This document shows, one piece after another, positions 26,301 through 38,300 of a stretch of DNA of 64,000 nucleotides. Below the pieces are notes generated by a model, which saw nothing but the letters and a program-made list of their open reading frames with translations, was not told where the DNA came from and made no database searches. Each line of letters starts with the position of its first letter. Positions within the stretch are counted from its first letter, which is position 1. The translations under genes and the position numbers were made by a program. Source of the stretch: Pegoplata infirma (Eukaryota; Arthropoda; Insecta; Diptera; Anthomyiidae); the NCBI GenBank assembly GCA_963921195.1, contig OY992540.1, positions 131,688,671-131,752,670 of the forward strand. The letters run 5' to 3'.

Positions 26301-29300
26301 GAATAACTTTATAAAGTTTAAAAAAATGTAAATCAATATCGGAAACTAAAAATTAAAGTTTAAAAACTTTAAATCGAAGTGAAAACTTTAAATCAATATG
26401 GAAAACTTTGAAAACTTTAAATTAAAGTTTAAAAACTTTAAATCGAAGTGAACCTGTTTTGAAACTTTAAGTTAATAAAAACTTTAAATCAATATGGAAA
26501 ACTTTGAAAACTTAAAATAAAAGTTAAAAAACCTTAAATAAAAGTGGACAAACTTTAAATAAAAATGGAAAAACTCCGAAAACTTTAAATTAAAGTGCAA
26601 AAAAACTTCTTAAACTTTAAATTAAAGTTGAACAACTTTCAATTAAAGTTGAACAACTTTCAATTAAAGTTGAACAACTTTCAATTAAAGTTGAACAACT
26701 TTCAATCAAAGTTGAACAACTTTTAATTAAAGTTGAACAACTTTCAATCAAAGTTGAACAACTTTAAATTAAAGTTGAACAACTTTTAATCAAAGTTATA
26801 AAACTTTAAATTAAAAAGCTTTCAATTAAAGTTAAAAAACTTTAAATAAAAATTTAAAAGCTTTCAATCAAAATGGATAAACTTGGACAACTTTAAATAA
26901 CAGTTTAAAAAATTTAAATAAAAGTTTAAAAAGTTTAAATTAAAATGGAAAAACTTTGAATCAAAGTGAAAAAACTTTAAATTTAAGTTGAAAACTTAAT
27001 TTAAAAGATTTTATACTTTTTAATCTCAATCTCAAGAGTAAAAGTGTTAAAAATATATACATATGTATGTATATTTTTTTTTTTTTGCAAGATTTCTTTG
27101 TAGACGAAACTAATTTTTTCAGCTTTTTTAAACAACATAAGAAGTTCTTTTTTTTTGTTGTTGTTTATTCATTCAAACAAAAGAATAAAAGAACTTGAAC
27201 TTCTTTTTTTTTTATTTTGTATTATGCATTTGTTTGTTCATTCTTTCAGCTTTTTATACAAGTTAAAAATAATAACTCGAATGTTTAAGATTTTTTTTTT
27301 TGTGTTCAGAATCTCATAAACATGATTCGTTTGATATTTTTCTATATGGATGAATGTATTTTTTTAAAAGTTTTAGTTGAGGAAAAATATAATAGAAAAA
27401 AAGTACTACATTTTTTTACAAGGACGTATTAAAGACCCACTTAAAATATTAATATATACAAACAAATGAAGAACTTTCACTATTTACACTTGTAAAACTT
27501 TTTTTTTATTAGTAGGTATTATTCAAAGGCAATTTGATGTTTGCTTTTTATTATCTCACTGTGAAGTGCAAATTTTCACACTGTTTTTTATTCTTTCTTC
27601 ATTTCTTTTTTAAAAAGATTTTATGAGAAAAATAAACACAAAAACTGTAACTGTGGTTTTAAGAATTTAAAAATTGTTTTGATAGAAATTTAACCGATTC
27701 TTAAACTAGTAAAAAAATTAAATTCAACTTAGACGAATCCATGAATACCCTTCACAATGGCCAACACATTATGAATACAAATGAATTTCAGTGCAAAAAC
27801 ATTTTTTAGTGATTGCAATTTTTTTTAACTAAAAAAATATTTGACTAGAAAAATTTTATTTTGAGTATAACATTTTTTTTAGTACTTTTTACCAGAGGTT
27901 CAAAAGTTATAAGCAAACTAGCAAATTTAGAATGGATTTCTTTCCTCGAATCTGAGTGTTTAAAACCCCGCTAAACACTCTTAGAAAGGCTTTAGTAGCC
28001 AAAAAAATATTTTGCAAAATATTTTTGTCACTCAAAAGAATTTTTATAACAAAAAAGACTGACCAGTGTTTTCCGGGAAAATAGGTCCCAAGTCCAAACA
28101 AGAACCGATTGGAGTTATCTTTCGTTTGATCTATTAATTGGGTTTAAAACACACACAAACCAAATTTTAGTGAAATTGACTTATTTTTGTAGCCAATATA
28201 CCGATTTAACGTATGTAATATCGAGTGAAATTTTTATATGGGGGTCAAAGTCCAAAAATGGTCTAATTATATTTAGATTTGTTTAGACTACCAAAGTACA
28301 CGCTTAACACCTAAAAACAAAATTTTAATCAAATATTTCCAATGTTCATGAATTTTGAGAGATTTATGTGAATATTGGAAGGGTGTTTTGTAAGAGGACT
28401 ACAAGAACAGGTCCGATTCCTTTAAAAAATTGTATTTTAAAATTGCCATTTTTAATTTAAAAATTTCCATTTTTTATTCAAAAATTTTAATTTTATTAAA
28501 AATTTCAATTTTTTTATGCAAAAATTGTAATTTTATTAAAAATTTTTATTTTTAATTTAAAAATTTACCTTTTTAATTTAATTTTTTTTTTTTTATTTAA
28601 AAATGTCCTTTTTTTGATTTAAAACTTTTAATTTTTAATTTAAAATTAAATTTTTAATTTAAAAATTTTCAGTTTTGCTTCAAATATTCCCATTTTTTTT
28701 ATTAAATATCAATTTTTAATTTAAAAATGTTCCTTTTTAATGTAAAAATGTTCCTTTTTAATTTAAAAATTTTTATTAATTTAAAAACTTTTATTTTTAA
28801 AAATTTCACTTTTTAATTTAAAAATTAAATTTTAATTTTTAATTTTAAAAATTCAATTTTAGTTCAAAAATTTCCGTTAATTTAAAAATGTCCATTTTAA
28901 AATTAAAAAATTTTCAATTTTACTTCACAAAAGTTAGTTTTTAATTTAAAATTTCGGTTTTTATTTAAAAATTTCCATTGATAATTAAAAAATTTTTAAT
29001 TTAAAAATGGTTTTCTAATAAATTTTTATTTTTATACCCTCCACTTAGTGATAGAGGGTATATATAAGTTTGTCATTCCGTTTGTAACTCATCGAAATAT
29101 CGGTCTGGGACCCCATAAAGTATATATATTCATGATGCCCGATCGATTTTAAGACATTCTAGCGATGTCCGACTGTCCGTCTGTCTGCCTGTCTGTCTAT
29201 CTGTCTGTCTGTGGAAAATGCTCTCGCGGACAAAATATTGCACAGAGATGAAACTTAACATATATATTGGAAGTTCTCCCGAGAAGTTTGGTATTGCATT

Positions 29301-32300
29301 TGAGCGATATCGGTTCAGCGGTTCAAAAGTTATGAACGAAAATGTAAGCACACCTCAAAAATTTCAGTACATTCAACATAACCTAAAAATACAAAATGCT
29401 TTAATTCGACTTCTGGTTGACATATGTTAACATAATTGAACACCAAATGGTATTTAAACAAGTACGAACATATTTTTTGACAAAAAAAGAAAAAAATCGC
29501 GGATTTTTTTTTACCAAAATTTTTTTTTCAATTTTTTTTTTTTTTTCAAAAGTAATTTCCTTTTAAATAAAGTTGTTTGCAATAATCTTTTTGAAATTGT
29601 GGAGGGTATCACTACATTCGGCAAGGCCGAATTTAACTTTTTTACTTGTTTTATTTAAAGTTAAATTAAAAATTTTGAATTTAAAAATCTTCATTTTTAT
29701 TTGAATTATTTCCATTTTTAGTTCAAAAATTCCCATTTTTATTAAAAATCAATTTTGAATTTACAAATTTCTCTTTTTAATTTAAGTTCTCATTTTTAAT
29801 TTCCATTTTTTATTAAAAAATTTTCAATTCTAATTTAAAATTTTTCAATTCTAATTTAAAATTTTTCAATTCTAATTTAAAATTTTTCAATTCTAATTTA
29901 AAATTTTTCAATTTTAATTAAAAAATTTCCAATTTTAATTTAAAATTTTTAAAATTTTAATTAAAAAAATTTTAAATTTTAGTTTAAACATATTAGTTTT
30001 AATTTAAAAACTTAAGATGTTCATTTAACCATTTTTGTTTTTAATTTAAAAATGTAGGTTTTAATTTAAAAATGTCCATTGATAAATAACGAATTTTCCA
30101 TCTTTTATTAAAAAATTTTCATTTTTAATTAAAACTTTTCATTTAAAAATATTAATTTAAAAGTATTTATTTTTAATTTAAAAGTTTTAGTTTTATCATT
30201 AAAAATTTCCATTCTTAGTTAAAAAATTTTAATTTTTAATTTACAAATTTCCATTTTTAATTTAAAAATTTCAATTTTTAGTTTAAAAATTTTAATTTTT
30301 AATAGAACTTTTAATTTTTGATTTAAAGTTAAATTGTCCATTTTTAATTTAAAAATTTTCCTTTTTAGTTCAATAACTTGAATCAAAAATTAACATTTTT
30401 TATTAATTTTGAATATATTATATATATCGTCGAACTATATTCAATAAATGCCAACTCGAAAAAGCTTACTGTTCAGGAGAGCTAAAAAACTAGTTATTTC
30501 GCATATTATTGCAAAAATAAACAATGTACCTTCCACAAGATGGTTTAAATATTCTAAACAATTTTTACCTATGCAAAAATTTTCATATTTTGCACTTGTT
30601 TGCGTATTTTTAAGAGATGGCATTTATTACTATATCAAAAAACAAATATTTTTTTAGAGTCGGCATATTTTGTCGGAAAATAAAAATACATTTTTTTTGG
30701 AAAAATTTTTAAAATTTTTTTTTTTTTTGGTTTTTGTTATCCTTAGTACGGTAATTGCAAAAACTGAACAAAAAATTAAAAATCTTTGCATATTTTTAAA
30801 AGTTACTAGCTCCGAAAGCCTTTTAATCTCAGGGTGGTCAACTTTGGCACTCTGTAACTCACGCTGTATTGCAATAGGGTCACTCCAAACCAGCTATTTT
30901 GAAAGCTTATATCATTGACTTTATTTGCCCCATTCATAATGTTTTAATCTGATAAATAGTTTGAAAGTTACATAAATATAAGCAATTTTTTTTTTGCAAA
31001 CACTATTTACCGATATTTTTAAAATGGCAATATCTCGAGAACCAGTCATTAGATATCAAAATCTTTACAAGATTCGTGTTCAGCATGGCAAATGCAATAA
31101 GATATGTGGTCTAATTTTTTTTAAAAAAATTTTTAAAAAATTTTTGGAAATTTACAATGGGAGTTGGCATTTATTTCCACCAAAAAAATATGTACTTTGA
31201 GTTAGCAGAATAACAAAAATGGATGTAAAACGACAACTAATTATATTTTTGCTCTGAAATTTTTATGGCAGATAGGTATTACATAGGGGAGCTATTTGCA
31301 ATCGGAAACTCATTTCCGTCAAATTTGAGTTGGCATATTTTGAATATAGGTTCACGATATAAATTATATACTTATAAAAATTTCTCATTTTTAATTTAAA
31401 ATTTACAATTTTAATTTAAAAATTTTCGTTTTTAATTAAAAAATGTTTGTTTTTAATTTAAAAATTCCATTGATAATTTAATTTTTTTTTTCCTTTTTTA
31501 AAAAAATTTTAATTTTTAACTTATAAATTTTAATTTTTATTTTTAAAATTTTCATTTTTTATTTAAAAATATTCTTTTTTTAAGTTCCATTTTTTTTTAT
31601 ATTTATTTCATAAAAATGTCTAATTTACAAATTTCCATTTTTAATTTAAAAAGTTTCATTTATGATTTAAAAATTTTCAATTTAAAAATTTTAATTTTTA
31701 ATTAAAAAAAAATCACTTTCAATTTAGAAATTTTTAATTTAAAAATTTTCAATTTAAAAATTTTAAATTTTTCATTTTTAATTTAAAAACTTGCATTTTT
31801 AATTTAAAAATATTCATTTTCCATTTAGAATCGTTTTTAATTTAAAAAATTTCATTTTCAATTTAAAAATTTTAATTTTTAATTTAAAAATTATCATTTT
31901 AATTTTAGAAATTTTCATTTTTAATTTAGAATTTTAAAAATTTTCATTTTTAATAAAAATAATTTCATTTTTAATTTAAAAATTTCCATTTTAAATATAA
32001 AAATTTTAATTTTTAATTTAAAATTAAATTGTTAATCAAATTCATTTTTTTCAATTTGAATTAAAAAATAAAAACTTTTAGTTTTAAAAATTAAAATTTA
32101 TATTTGTCGAAATTACGCAAGATCCTGAGCGCTGAAAAAATGTTGTTTTCGTAGAACTTTTTACAGAAACAAAATCAATTATAAATTATTTTTATTTTTA
32201 AAAACTCACGCAAAATTGTTAGTACATAAATACCATGAAACCCATAGCTTTATAGTATACGGGGCCCTATCACTTACATCTTTTCCTTCCTCGGTGGATT

Positions 32301-35300
32301 TGAGTATCTAGGAATGAAAAAAGGGAAAAAAATCGGTCAATTTCTAAGTACTTGTTTTAAAGTTTTTTTTTTTTTATTTTATTTGTAAATTTCTTAAATC
32401 GTACAGAAACATGAAATTGAATAGAAGGAAAGATGGAGGTGTAAAGTATTAATATTGTCCGGTCCGTCTACCATAAAATCGGGCCACTTATATAATCTTT
32501 AAATTGTTTTAGTGGTGTTCTTGTCTGTCCGTTCTTGGGTCTTTGAAAAGATGTAGAAATCTGTAATTTTTTGGTATTTAGAATTCTAGTAAAGATTGTA
32601 AATTGAACTAGTAAAAAATATTTCCCTAAGAAGTTAAATTTTTTATTTTCCAAAGTTTTTGGGAAGTTGGGGTTCAATAAAATTGAATACGTCTCTTAAG
32701 CCAGAATCTCGAGTAAAATGAGAAAGTTTTACATTTAAAGAGATCATTTTAAGCTCGCCTTAACGAATCTGAAAATAGATTTGAAAAATTCAATATGGCG
32801 ATGAAAATATTGAGCTGGTTCAACGATACAATTAATCAACATGGTCATTTTTGGGAATAATCTAATATTAATGTGAAAGTTTTACATTTAAAGAGATTTG
32901 TTTAAGGTCGCCTTAACAAATCTAAAAATAGATTTGAAAAATGCAATATGGCGACAAAAATATTGAGCTGATTCAATGCTACAATTAATCACATGGGTTG
33001 GTTTTTGGGAATAAACTAATATTAACGTGAATGTTTTACATTTGAAGAGATCAGTTTAAGGTCGCCTTAATGAATCTGAAAATAGATTTGAAAAATTCAA
33101 TATGGCGATGACAATATTGAGCTTATTTAACGACACAATTAATCACATGTTTGGATTTTGGGAATAATCTAATATTAATGTGAAATTTGTATTACAATTA
33201 TTTGGTGGATTTTATTTTTTTTATCAAATTTGTACTAGAGATTTTTGGGGTGCAAATATAACGGAAAATATGTAAAACTGTGTATAAGGAAATGAAAAAC
33301 ATAAAATGCATCAATAATCCCAAATTTAATCAAAATTAAAACTTTTTAATAGATTTTAGTTTACACAAACATAGTTGACCACAGTTAGAATGTTAAACAC
33401 CGGGAACGATTTTTTAAAGGTAGAAAAATAAAAAATTCAAATTGATTTTAATTTTCATAAATACTTTTCGGTCAGATTCTTAGTTAAGTTCGGCATTTAA
33501 AAACTGGTTTATTTACCACTGACACTTGAAGAATCGTTCTGGGCTGTATATCTCCAAGAGTATTCCCAAATTCTAATCTAAATTCAAAATTTATCTAAGT
33601 TAAGTATTTGATCTTTGGAAATTGTTTTAACAATAAATATTTTCTACATATTTTCTAAAAACAAAGAGTTTAAGACGTGTATAGAGTTAAAAAAGTTTTA
33701 AGATTCTGTATATTGTTTCAGTAAAAAGTCCTCCGTTTCCAACAAATTTTCATTTAAAATATTTTTTTAATCCCTAATTTCATACTTCAAGTTTAGCTTT
33801 TAATTAATAAGATAAATTTTTATTTTTATATATATATTTAATTTAAATAAATTATACGTTTTTTTAACTAAAAGTAATTTAGAAATAAAAATTTCATAAA
33901 TGTTATTAAATTTGATATTATTATATTTATTTGACCTTTTTTATTCAATTCTATATTAATTAATAGACAAGCTCGAGGCCACAGTTGTTTTTTTTTTTTT
34001 TTTAAATATTAATTTTTATTTTTATTATTTTCAATATTTCTTCATCCTTCGGATGGCATCTTCAGGAATAATAAATTATTAAATATTATTGCAATATTAA
34101 ATGTAAACACGAGCAGTCGTTGTATTTGGTCATTGTTACTCGTTATTATTCCTGAAGATGCCATCCAAAGGATGGAGAAATATTGAAAATAATAAAAATA
34201 AAAATTAATATTTTTAAAAAACAACTGTGGCCTCGAGCTTGTCTATTAATTAATATAGAAGTTATTAAATTTGTTTATTTTTTTTCAAAATTTTCTAATA
34301 AATTTATTTTAAAAATATTTAAAATTGCTTGGATGTATTTCAAATTTGTGTTTAATTGTTTTATTTTAACTCGAAATATTTTAAGTCAATTTAGGGCGGA
34401 TTACTCAATGAAAAGTTAGCTGCTAACTGCCGATTTAACGCTACCAACTGTAGGCTAGTTGGTAGCGTGCTAGCCTATCAAACAGGGGGTCGTGGGTTCG
34501 ATTCCCACCAAAACCCTTGGTCGATTTCGCTACAACGAGACGACGGTCATTGTTACCAGTTCTCGGTTAGGTTAAAATTATTTAAAATGAGTTGTAAATA
34601 AAAATTGGAAAAATAAATAAAAACTGATCATTGGATCAAATTATTAAAAAAAAAAAAAATATTAAGTTAAATTTAACGGAGAGTTATTTTATAACGGAGC
34701 ATTGAGTAATCCAGCCTTAGAAATTATCTTAATGCATTTTAAAATCTCGGATTTGCTTAATGAATTTGGAAATTTCGCATTTTTAATAAATTTTGAAATA
34801 GTTTCATTGAATTTGTTAATTGTTTTTATGATTTTAAATAGTTTTAAACATTTTCGAAATTGTTTTAATACCCTCCACTTAGTGATAGAGGGTATATATA
34901 AGTTTGTCATTCCGTTTGTAACTCATCGAAATATCGATCTGGGACCCCATAAAGTATATATATTCATGATGCCCGATCGATTTTAAGACATTCTAGCGAT
35001 GTCCGTCTGTCCGTCTGTCTGTCTGTGGAAAATGCTGTCGCGGACAAAATATTGCACAGAGATGACTGAAACTTAACATATTTATTGAAAGTTCTCCCGA
35101 GAAGTTTGGTATTGCATTTGAGCGATATCGGTTCAGCGGTTCAAAAGTTATGAACGAAAATGTAAGCACACCTCAAAAATTTCAGTACATTCAACATAAC
35201 CTAAAAATACAAAATGCTTTAATTCGGCTTCTGGTTTACATATGTGAACATAATTGAACACCAAATGGTATTTAAACAAGTACGAACATACTTTTTGACA

Positions 35301-38300
35301 AAAAAAGAAAAAAATCGCATATTTTTTTTTACCAAAAATTATTTTTTCAAAAAAAATTTTTTTTTTTCAAAAGCAATTTCCTTTTAAATAAAGTTTTTTG
35401 AAATAATCTTTTTGAAATTGTGGAGGGTATCACTACATTCGGCAAGGCCGAATTTAACTTTTTTACTTGTTATTAATTTCGAAAGTTTTTGTAATGAATT
35501 GTTCAGAATTTTTTAGTTTATTTCGATTTTAAGTTTGTTTTTTCTAGAGCTTCAAAATTGTTTATAGAGTTTCAAAATTGTTTTAACGAATTTCGAAATA
35601 TTTTTAGTAAACTACAAAATGGTTTTAATTTCAAAACAATTTAAAAAAATTTCGAAATGATTTAAAAAAATTTCGAAATGGTTTTAAATAATTTCTAAAT
35701 TGTGTTAAAGAATTATGAAACTGTTTTAATAAATTTTAAAATTATTTTAATGAATTTCGAAATTGTGTTAATAAATTTTTTAAAATTATTTTAATGAATT
35801 TCGAAATTGTGTTAATGAATTTCTATTGTTTTAAACATTTTCGAAATTGTTTAAATAAATTTTTAATTGTATAAATGAATTTTGATTGTTTTGGACAATT
35901 TCGAAATTGTTTTAACTAATTTCGAAAGTTTTTGTAATGAATTTCAGAATTTGTTTTAGTGATTTTAAAATATTTTTTTAGTGAATTTCGAAATTATTTC
36001 AATGGATTTCAAAATTGTTTTATATAGTTTAATAAATTTCGAAATGTTTTGTAATAGCTTTAATGAATTTTAAAACTGTTTTCAATAATTTTGAAATTGT
36101 TTTAATGAATTTTGAAAATGTTTTAATGAATTTTGAAATTATTTTCCTGAGTTTCGAAATTGTGTTAATGAATTTCTATTGTATTAAACATTTTCGAGAT
36201 TGTTTTAATTAAAAAACAAGTAAAAAAGTTAAATTCGGCCTTGCCGAATGTAGTGATACCCTCCACAATTTCAAAAAGATTATTGCAAACAACTTTATTT
36301 AAAAGGAAATTACTTTTGAAAAAAAAAAAATTGAAAAAAAATTTTCGGGAAAAAAAAATTTTGGTAAAAAAAAAATCCGCGATTTTTTTCTTTTTTTTGT
36401 CATTTGGCGTTCAATTATGTTCACATACGTCAACCAGAAGCCGAATTAAAGCATTTTGTATTTTTAGGTTATGTTGAATGTACTGAAATTTTTGAGGTGT
36501 GCTTACATTTTCGTTCATAACTTTTGAACCGCTGAACCGATATCGCTCAAATGCAATACCAAACTTCTCGGGAGAACTTCCAATATTTATGTTAAGTTTC
36601 AGTCATCTCTGTGCAATATTTTGTCCGCGAGAGCATTTTCCACAGACAGACAGACAGACAGACGGACATCGCTAGAATGTCTTAAAATCGATCGGGCATC
36701 ATGAATATATATACTTTATGGGGTCCCAGACCGATATTTCGATGAGTTACAAAAGGAATGACAAACTAATATATATACCCTCTATCACTAAGTGGAGGGT
36801 ATAATAAATTTCAGAAAAAAAATAATTTAAATAGATTTTATAATTGCTTTACTGAATTTTAAAATTATTTTAACGATTTTCGAAATAAGTATTTTTAATT
36901 AATTTCGAAATAAATTTAGCGAATTTCCAAACTGTTTTAAAGAATTTCGAAATTTTGTTAATGAATTTCGAAATTCTTTTAATGAATTTGGAAATTGTTT
37001 TAATAAATTCCGAAATTGTTTTAATGAACTTCGAACTTTTTTTAATGGATGTCAAAATTGTTTTAATGAGTTACGAAATTTCAAATTTGTTTTAATGGAT
37101 TAAAATTGATTTTAAATTGTTTAAATGAATTACGAATTTTTTTTTTTAATTAATTTCGAAATTTCAAATTTGTTTTAATGGATTTCGAAATTTAAAGAAT
37201 TTCAAAATTATTTTAATGAATTTCAAAATTGTGTTAATAAATTTCAAAATTGTTTTAATGAATTTCGAAATTGTGTTAATAAGTTTCGAAACTATTTAAA
37301 AGTGTTTCGAAGTAGTTTGAATGAATTTCGAAATTATTGAAAGGTATTACGAAATTGTTTTAAAGTATTTCGAAATTGCTTTAAAGAATTTCGAAATTGC
37401 TTAAATATATTTCGAAATCGGTAAATATATTTTGAAATATGTTTTAATATATTTATAATTGTTTTATTATAATTTGAAATTGTGTAAACGAATGTTCTTC
37501 GAAATTGTTTAAATTTAATTCAAAATTGTTAAAATTTATAAATTAATATTAAAGTTTTTCTAAATTTTTTAAATGCATTTCAAAATTGTTAAAAGGCATT
37601 TTCAAACTGTTCGATTAAATTTTGAAATTTTTTAAAAGCGTTTCGAAATTGCTTAAATGTGTTTCAAATCATTAAATATGTTTCAAACTGTTTAAATAAA
37701 TTCGAAATTTTTTAGGAGTTTCGAAATTGTTTAAATGTATTTCAAATTTTTTTAAATGAATTTTCAAATTGTTTAAATTTACTTCGATGTAAGTTAAATG
37801 TATTTCGAAATTTTTTTACTGAATTTTGAAATTGTCTAATCAATTTTGGAATTGTTTAATGTTTTTTGTTTTAATTGTTTAAATGTATTTTGAAATTGTT
37901 AGAAAAAAATTCTAAATTGTAAAAATGCATTACGAAGTTGTTTAAATTTCGAAATATTTTAAAAGTATTTCAAAGTAATACGAATTTATTTGTTTAGATT
38001 TTTTTTTCGAAATTGTTTAAATGAATTTCTAAATGATTGAAAAGTATTTCGAAATTGTTTTAATGTATTTCGCATTGTTTAAATGTATATTAAAATTAAT
38101 AACAGTTTTATTTTAAATTGTTCAACCGAACTTCAAAATCTATTTTATTTTATTTCGAACTTGTTTAATTCTTATTCGAAAGTGTGAGTGACACTTTCGA
38201 ACAAAACATATAAAACATTTCTATGTCAGTAGAAGTTCACAGTCCTTGGAACCAAGGAATTAGAAAATGCGTTTGCCCGCCCCCTTTGGTGGGCGTGTAT

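Larger units (their letters stand above)
28430..32100. repeat. Degenerate minisatellite, AATTTAAAAATTTCCATTTTT type, interrupted twice
   Basis: The units are roughly 20-21 bp, built of AATTTAAAAATTT and CATTTTT or AATTTTTAA words. The array is split by an INE-1-like element (29034-29651) and an inverted-repeat element (30424-31360). Unit order is irregular. Confidence 0.8.
34770..38170. repeat. Diverged 21-bp minisatellite, TTTCGAAATTGTTTTAATGA type, with two INE-1-like insertions
   Basis: Over 100 diverged units carrying the TTTCGAAA palindrome. Interrupted at 34869-35472 and 36215-36801. Confidence 0.85.

Noticed and set aside
34438..34515. Functional tRNA gene
   Set aside because: The B box is perfect but the anticodon stem pairs poorly and the same tRNA-unrelated tail follows a second copy, which fits a SINE.
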